NCBI GenBank assembly: GCA_900618795.1
Contig: UYJD01000008.1
Span: forward strand, 1,163,104-1,227,103
DNA: 64,000 nt
Reading direction: 5' to 3'
Origin: Cyanodermella asteris
Lineage: Eukaryota; Ascomycota; Lecanoromycetes; Ostropales; Stictidaceae
Below are positions 59,573 through 64,000 of this stretch, in pieces (position 1 is the first letter of the stretch; each line of letters begins with the position of its first letter). The notes beneath the pieces were generated by a model. The model did not search any database and had not been told where the DNA came from. It saw only the letters and a program-made list of their open reading frames with translations. The translations under genes and the position numbers were made by a program.

Positions 59573-60109
59573 TGGAGAAAGACGTGCAGAGTCACAATGT
59601 CAAGGAAAGGCAAGCGGTAATACAAAGCGGGACGATATACAAAGTTGACCACGATCATGATTACAGCTCAAATTGAGAGGTAGCTGAGCCTGGAACAATT
59701 GGTCTCTCAAGCGGCTGTTGCTAAGGGGGGAAGTCGCTATCCGGCTATGAAACAAGCCTGAAGTGCGGCACGGGGCGCTGACTTCGCTATCGAGAGGTGA
59801 TCTCAACAGCGGCTGTGACATTCTTAGTGAAAGAGAACTACTGCTCAGCTGAATGTATATGTTGGACGGTCATATCGATTCCCAGCCATGGCCAGCGTTG
59901 TGGCAAATGCCGCTGGCTTTCAACGTGTAGCTTTGAGAAGTGTGGTGAGTTGAAAGGGTGAGAAAATGCTGGTCAAAGCTCAAGCGCGGCCGGAGTCTAC
60001 CCCGAACGTCACCTTTAATTTCATTTGCATCGCCATCTTCAGTGAAATGTTGTGAAATCGGTGCCGGTGATCGGAGTCGACTGCGTTCTGAAGGAGGTAG
60101 ACAATCACA
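59573..60109. other. Intergenic, nothing recognised
   Basis: About 540 bp between the SDR and the Msc7-like gene, both on the + strand. It presumably holds the SDR terminator and the Msc7-like promoter. No ORF with protein character. Confidence 0.5.
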
Positions 60110-61933
60110 ATGGCAGCTCCAGATGTTCTTGTGCATCTCAGCGAGCTGCTGAGGGATACAGACTGGTCTGTTTTCATCGGCCAGGCCATTTTGGTAGCTT
60201 CGGTTCTCCTATCCCTATTATACCTCAGAGCACCATCGGAAAGCCCCGTGACATATTCCATTCCTGTGCCGGAGCAAGCCGAGCCAGGCTGGAAAGGTCC
60301 ATACATTGGCGAGCCGACTCTCAAGGTCCACGGGTCAAATCTGATCAATTGCTACGATCCATCAACAGGCTACTCTCTTGGACAGGTACAAGCGGCCAGC
60401 GTCAACGACATCGACCGCTCAATTGCCGCTGCAGCCAAAGCGCAAGAAGCCTGGTCGCAAACCACCTTCTCGGAACGTCGTCGGGTTCTGAAGACGCTCC
60501 TCCGCTTCGTCATCGACAACCAGCTCTCCCTAGCTCGTGTCTGCGCTCGAGACTGTGGAAAGCCCCTTCTCGATGCTTCTCTGGGTGAGATTCTGGTCAC
60601 TGTCGAGAAGCTGAATTGGACCATATCTCATGGCGAGGCTGCTCTCAAACCGTCTTCACGACCCACGAATCTGCTGCTCAGCTACAAGCGCAACACTGTG
60701 CGATACGAGCCTCTCGGTGTCGTGTCCGCTTGCGTGAGCTGGAACTACCCGTTTCACAATTTCATATCTCCAGTGATCGCAGCATTATTTGCAGGCAATG
60801 CAATCGTCGTCAAGCCCAGTGAGCGGACGGCATGGAGTACGGCATACTTTCTGTCGATCATCCGCGGAGCTCTGCGGGCATGTGGACATAGTGAGGATCT
60901 GGTACATGCGCTGCTCCTCTGGCCGCAGACGGCAGACAAGCTGACCAGCCATCCGGGAATCTCACATATCACCTTCATTGGCAGCCAAGCCGTGGCCAAG
61001 TACGTCGCAGCGAGCGCAGCTACAGCGTTGACGCCCGTGTGCGCAGAGCTCGGTGGAAAGGACCCATCGATCGTGCTGGATGAGATAGACAGCGTCGAGA
61101 GAATTGGCGAGATCATTTTACGCGGCACTTTCCAAGGCGCAGGCCAGAACTGCATTGGCGTGGAAAGGGTGATTGCGCTACCAGGCTCCCACGACCGCAT
61201 GGTCAAATACTTCCAAGAGCGCATCAAGACATTCAGACTTGGAAGTGGTCTCTCCGACATCGAAGACGTCGATATGGGCGCTCTTGCGTCCGGCGACTCA
61301 ATCAATCATCTCGAATCTCTGATCCAAGACGCCGTCAAACAAGGTGCGAAACTCCTTGTAGGCGGCAAACGATACTCACACCCCCGATGGCCTAAAGGCC
61401 ACTACTTCCTCCCCACCCTCATCACAGACGTGACCTCCGACATGAAGATTGCGCGCGAAGAGCTGTTCGCACCAGTCTGCGCTGTGATGCGCGCCTCCAA
61501 CACTGAAGAAGCCATCTCAATCGCAAACTCAACCTCCTACGCGCTCGGCTCTTCCGTCTTCGGCACCAACAGTCGCGAACTCGAAAAAGTTGTCCGCGGT
61601 GTCAAAGCAGGCATGGTCGCCGTAAACGACTTTGGCTCTTTCTATATGGTACAAATGCCGTTCGGCGGCGTCAAAGGCTCAGGCTACGGACGGTTTGCGG
61701 GTAATGAGGGTCTGCAGTCGCTGTGTAACTTGAAGGCGGTGTGTGAGGATCGGTTTGGCTGGATGGGGATTCGGACGGCGATTCCACCGGTGTATCATTA
61801 CCCGGTTGATGTGCGGAGAGCGTGGAATGTGGCGGCGAGTTTGGTGAAATTGGGATATGGATTGACATGGATGGAGCAGACGAGGGGCTTGGCGGTGTTG
61901 TTGGCGAATACGAGCAGGTCAACGAAGAAGTGA
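60110..61933 (+). CDS. MSC7: Msc7-like membrane-anchored aldehyde dehydrogenase
   Basis: Intronless, 607 aa. An N-terminal hydrophobic helix (VFIGQAILVASVLLSLLYL, ~20-39) anchors it to a membrane; this and the length set it apart from soluble ALDHs and match yeast Msc7 (YHR039C). ALDH marks follow: VSWNYPFHN, VVKPSERTAWST, FIGSQAVAKYVA, CAELGGKDPSIVL with the general-base Glu 313, QGAGQNCIGVERVI with the catalytic Cys 348, and MPFGGVKGSGYGRFAG. All catalytic residues are kept. Yeast Msc7 lies in the ER membrane; its substrate is unknown. Gene symbol is assigned by family, not by alignment. Confidence 0.9.
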   Translation: MAAPDVLVHLSELLRDTDWSVFIGQAILVASVLLSLLYLRAPSESPVTYSIPVPEQAEPGWKGPYIGEPTLKVHGSNLINCYDPSTGYSLGQVQAASVNDIDRSIAAAAKAQEAWSQTTFSERRRVLKTLLRFVIDNQLSLARVCARDCGKPLLDASLGEILVTVEKLNWTISHGEAALKPSSRPTNLLLSYKRNTVRYEPLGVVSACVSWNYPFHNFISPVIAALFAGNAIVVKPSERTAWSTAYFLSIIRGALRACGHSEDLVHALLLWPQTADKLTSHPGISHITFIGSQAVAKYVAASAATALTPVCAELGGKDPSIVLDEIDSVERIGEIILRGTFQGAGQNCIGVERVIALPGSHDRMVKYFQERIKTFRLGSGLSDIEDVDMGALASGDSINHLESLIQDAVKQGAKLLVGGKRYSHPRWPKGHYFLPTLITDVTSDMKIAREELFAPVCAVMRASNTEEAISIANSTSYALGSSVFGTNSRELEKVVRGVKAGMVAVNDFGSFYMVQMPFGGVKGSGYGRFAGNEGLQSLCNLKAVCEDRFGWMGIRTAIPPVYHYPVDVRRAWNVAASLVKLGYGLTWMEQTRGLAVLLANTSRSTKK

Positions 61934-62623
61934 GCCTGTGCATTCTGCCATAAATAATTAGCGGCATCATCAGCGTCGTGAATGAATCTGCCACTGCCAC
62001 CAACAGTCCATTTCAGATTCCTTGGACGTCATGAGCGGCTACGACCCTCATCTAGCCATCATTGCGTCCTTGCGAATTAGAGTAATGGAACTTGACAAGT
62101 AGTCAAAGCTCGCTTCAAGACCTGTTGCGGCCACGAACGTCGCGTTGCTCTCAACGTGCTGCGGGACGTCTTTGTAGGTCTTTCCTCAAATTCGAGCGAG
62201 ATGGTATTCATCAGTCGGGGCGATCAAGGCTCCTAGGCCAGCGGACCAACGGTCCAATGGGTGAAGGTGCGATTGTAATACTAGCATCGTCTTGATTGAT
62301 GCTTGCATTTGCGCGTAGCTGCGCAAGATGCTGCGTTCAAATCCAGCTGGACGTAGCTTTTAGCTTCTTCGTTGCCTTTTTGGTGGTAGGAAGTTGCCCG
62401 GTGGCGGGTCGATTGGAGTGAATGTGCCTCGCAGCGGCAGCGAGCACTTCACATCATTTTCAAGGCCAAGGTAGTGTGTCTCCTTACTCTCTCGTGTACA
62501 TGACTCGTTGTGGAAGTTTCACGACCGTAAAATTGAGAACACGCTATAGCGGCAGGTTTCTATGATACAATACTTCGTGCGCACACTTTGAAGCTCAGCT
62601 CCAAGCTCAGGTGGTCGAATACC
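61934..62623. other. Convergent intergenic region
   Basis: About 690 bp between the 3' ends of the Msc7-like gene (+) and the small minus-strand gene. A stretch around 62320-62350 has a tRNA-like T-loop word but no cloverleaf; see rejected items. Confidence 0.5.
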
Positions 62624-63413
62624 TTACTGGTTGCCAAGCTTAGCATCCTCTTCATCATTCTTCGGCACCTTCACCAACTTCGGCACCGTAACCGAGTTCA
62701 GATTCCTGAACACCTATCCAGAGTCAGCAACGCCACACATCACAGCCCAACTCGCAATCACAGTCACTCACATCAACGAAGCTGCTCTCCGGCAGTTTCC
62801 CGTTCCACTTATCCTCCACCCGCATAATGACACCACCCTCTCTGAAAATCCGGACCTGACTCTCCACCGTCGTCGCCTTGCCGATGCCTTTGACCGTATA
62901 CCTCGTGCTCAGATTCATCTCGATCGGATTGCCTGCGGACGTGACCTCGTGGGACAGGCGCTCGATCTCGCTGAAGGCGGCTTGGAGCCCGTACCATTGC
63001 GCTTCGCACTGGCCGCGGCCTTCGGCTTTGGTGATGGGGTCCTCGAAGGTGGCATTGTCGGCCCAGAGGCGGAGTTTGGGAAGGGAGGGACGCCCCGCGA
63101 AGAGGTCGAGGACGGAGCCGACGAGCGTCTTGTCGGAGTCGGTGAGGGAGACGGAGGGGGCGGTTTTGATGTTGGTGTTTTCGATCTTGGGGGCTGGAGC
63201 TTGTTAGAGGAGCGTTCTAGAGGAGAGATGACTTGCATGTCGATGCAGGGACGTCCGAATTTCGCGACCGAACACTTGTGTAAAGTGTAGCAGATGTCAT
63301 TTTCGACTTCATTTATGCTGGTGACCATGATACACTGCTTTGCAATGGCAACGAATGATTTGAAAGACTGGAGATGGATTCAGTAAACATGGGCACTCAC
63401 CGGCGGTACTCAT
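62624..63413 (-). CDS. NTF2/SnoaL-like small fungal protein
   Basis: Three exons on the minus strand: 63413-63401 (13 nt), 63193-62772 and 62713-62624; 174 aa. Splicing rebuilds one frame with phases that fit (13+422 nt is a multiple of three); the first intron is long for this fungus (207 nt), so the first exon is the weakest part. The core reads as a cone-shaped NTF2-like fold: LRLWADNATFEDPITKAEG (D-P of the fold), QCEAQWYGLQAAFSEIE, then alternating strands RYTVKGIGK and VRIFREGGVIMRVEDKWNG. A conserved fungal protein of this type has no known function. The plus-strand ORF overlapping it is a shadow. Confidence 0.75.
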
Positions 63414-64000
63414 CTTGAGGCAGTTGATATAGGCAGGTCTGGACGCGGATATCTTAGCAAATTGAGGAAGTTGACGTGATAAGCGCAGTGAAGAGACAGC
63501 AGAACACATTGATGAGAGTGAGAATGTGCAAGTTTAACATGAAATCAGCATTTACAAAGAGATGGGAATCTTAAGAATGCCCTTTCGCCAGGCGTGATGA
63601 CGCTCCAGGTCATGACGTCGGTGCCTGGAGGAACCGGATCCGAGCTTTGCCTTTTTTACTGCGTTGTGGAGACGACAACCATGCTTCGTGTTTGGACATC
63701 AGCCATCATCACGCACAAGGAACAGATACTAGATGCTCGTTGCTGTTATGCAAAGCTAAGTGTCGCCGATAATCCTCTTTTGTCCTGGTAGGCTCGTGTC
63801 AAGGCGACGCGGCCGAGCAATTTCGCTGATAACACCCCATTTGACCAACCATGTTGGAAGCTGCTCAGAACGTGGCCTCTCAAAAGAATCGAGGGTGTGA
63901 TCAAGCAAGCAAGGCTCCAATCATCCAGGTAGAAATCCTCACCCCACCTCTTTCTGGCCTATCTTGAGACTCCTTTTCCGGATCCATTTAGAGCTCAATG
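63414..64000. other. Right-edge sequence, promoter of the small gene and no other feature
   Basis: About 590 bp to the window end. It includes the promoter of the minus-strand gene starting at 63413. Short + ORFs near 63594 and 63850 have no protein character. A gene may begin beyond the window. Confidence 0.4.

Noticed and set aside
62631-63290. Plus-strand 219-codon ORF, Gly/Asp/Glu-rich
   Set aside because: It is the antisense shadow of the minus-strand NTF2-like gene, whose spliced frame reads as real protein.

Overview
The window looks like nuclear DNA of a filamentous ascomycete (Pezizomycotina; a dothideomycete-like fungus is my guess, not proven). The grounds are short 44-75 nt GT-AG introns, pyrimidine-rich leaders before start codons, and family content: PTH11/rhodopsin-like membrane proteins, HET-domain proteins, an ADAM protease with disintegrin domain, a fused ARG5,6 precursor, a mug190-type SMP/C2 protein and an Msc7-type aldehyde dehydrogenase. 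There are no operons. I found no tRNA, rRNA, CRISPR array or intact transposon. A 25-N assembly gap lies at 25486-25510.

Layout. 0.9-4.0 kb: mitochondrial-type AAA ATPase (+). 6.5-9.0 kb: membrane-anchored ADAM protease (+). 9.0-15.7 kb: no intact gene, but a graveyard of decayed coding pieces, including a GCK/STE20 kinase relic, a DNA topoisomerase I relic, two diverged copies of an unidentified protein segment, an 81-bp tandem repeat and intron-like remnants. 15.7-17.1 kb: four-exon O-methyltransferase (-). 18.7-20.0 kb: four-exon PTH11-like membrane protein (+). 20.9-24.6 kb: mug190-like tethering protein (+). 25.7-27.4 kb: amino acid permease (+). 27.7-27.9 kb: HET-domain stub (-). 29.5-31.0 kb: aldehyde dehydrogenase (+). 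32.0-34.7 kb: ARG5,6 arginine-biosynthesis precursor (+), with a Gcn4/CPC1 site upstream. 35.1-36.7 kb: uncharacterised nuclear-looking protein with an RRM-like segment, coiled coil and two SUMO-interaction-like motifs (-). 37.5-38.7 kb: 2-oxoglutarate/Fe(II) oxygenase-like gene with a GC-AG intron (-). 39.2-41.4 kb: HET-domain gene split by one in-frame TGA (-). 42.1-43.5 kb: second PTH11-like protein (-). 45.1-46.7 kb: two small hypothetical genes (+). 48.2-49.6 kb: family-25 glycosyltransferase (+). 50.0-51.7 kb: glutamate decarboxylase (-). 54.3-57.9 kb: SNF2-family ATPase (+). 58.7-59.6 kb: short-chain dehydrogenase (+). 60.1-61.9 kb: Msc7-like aldehyde dehydrogenase (+). 62.6-63.4 kb: NTF2/SnoaL-like small protein (-).

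Most genes are unrelated housekeeping or accessory genes. Arginine synthesis, glutamate decarboxylase and two aldehyde dehydrogenases touch glutamate or aldehyde metabolism, but they are scattered and nothing shows co-regulation. The O-methyltransferase, oxygenase and PTH11-like genes are of the accessory kind, but no polyketide or peptide synthase is present, so I do not call a secondary-metabolite cluster. The most unusual part is the 9-15.7 kb relic mosaic. Next are the HET gene interrupted by a single stop, the oxygenase whose usual RxS arginine is glutamine, and the uncharacterised protein with SUMO-interaction-like motifs.
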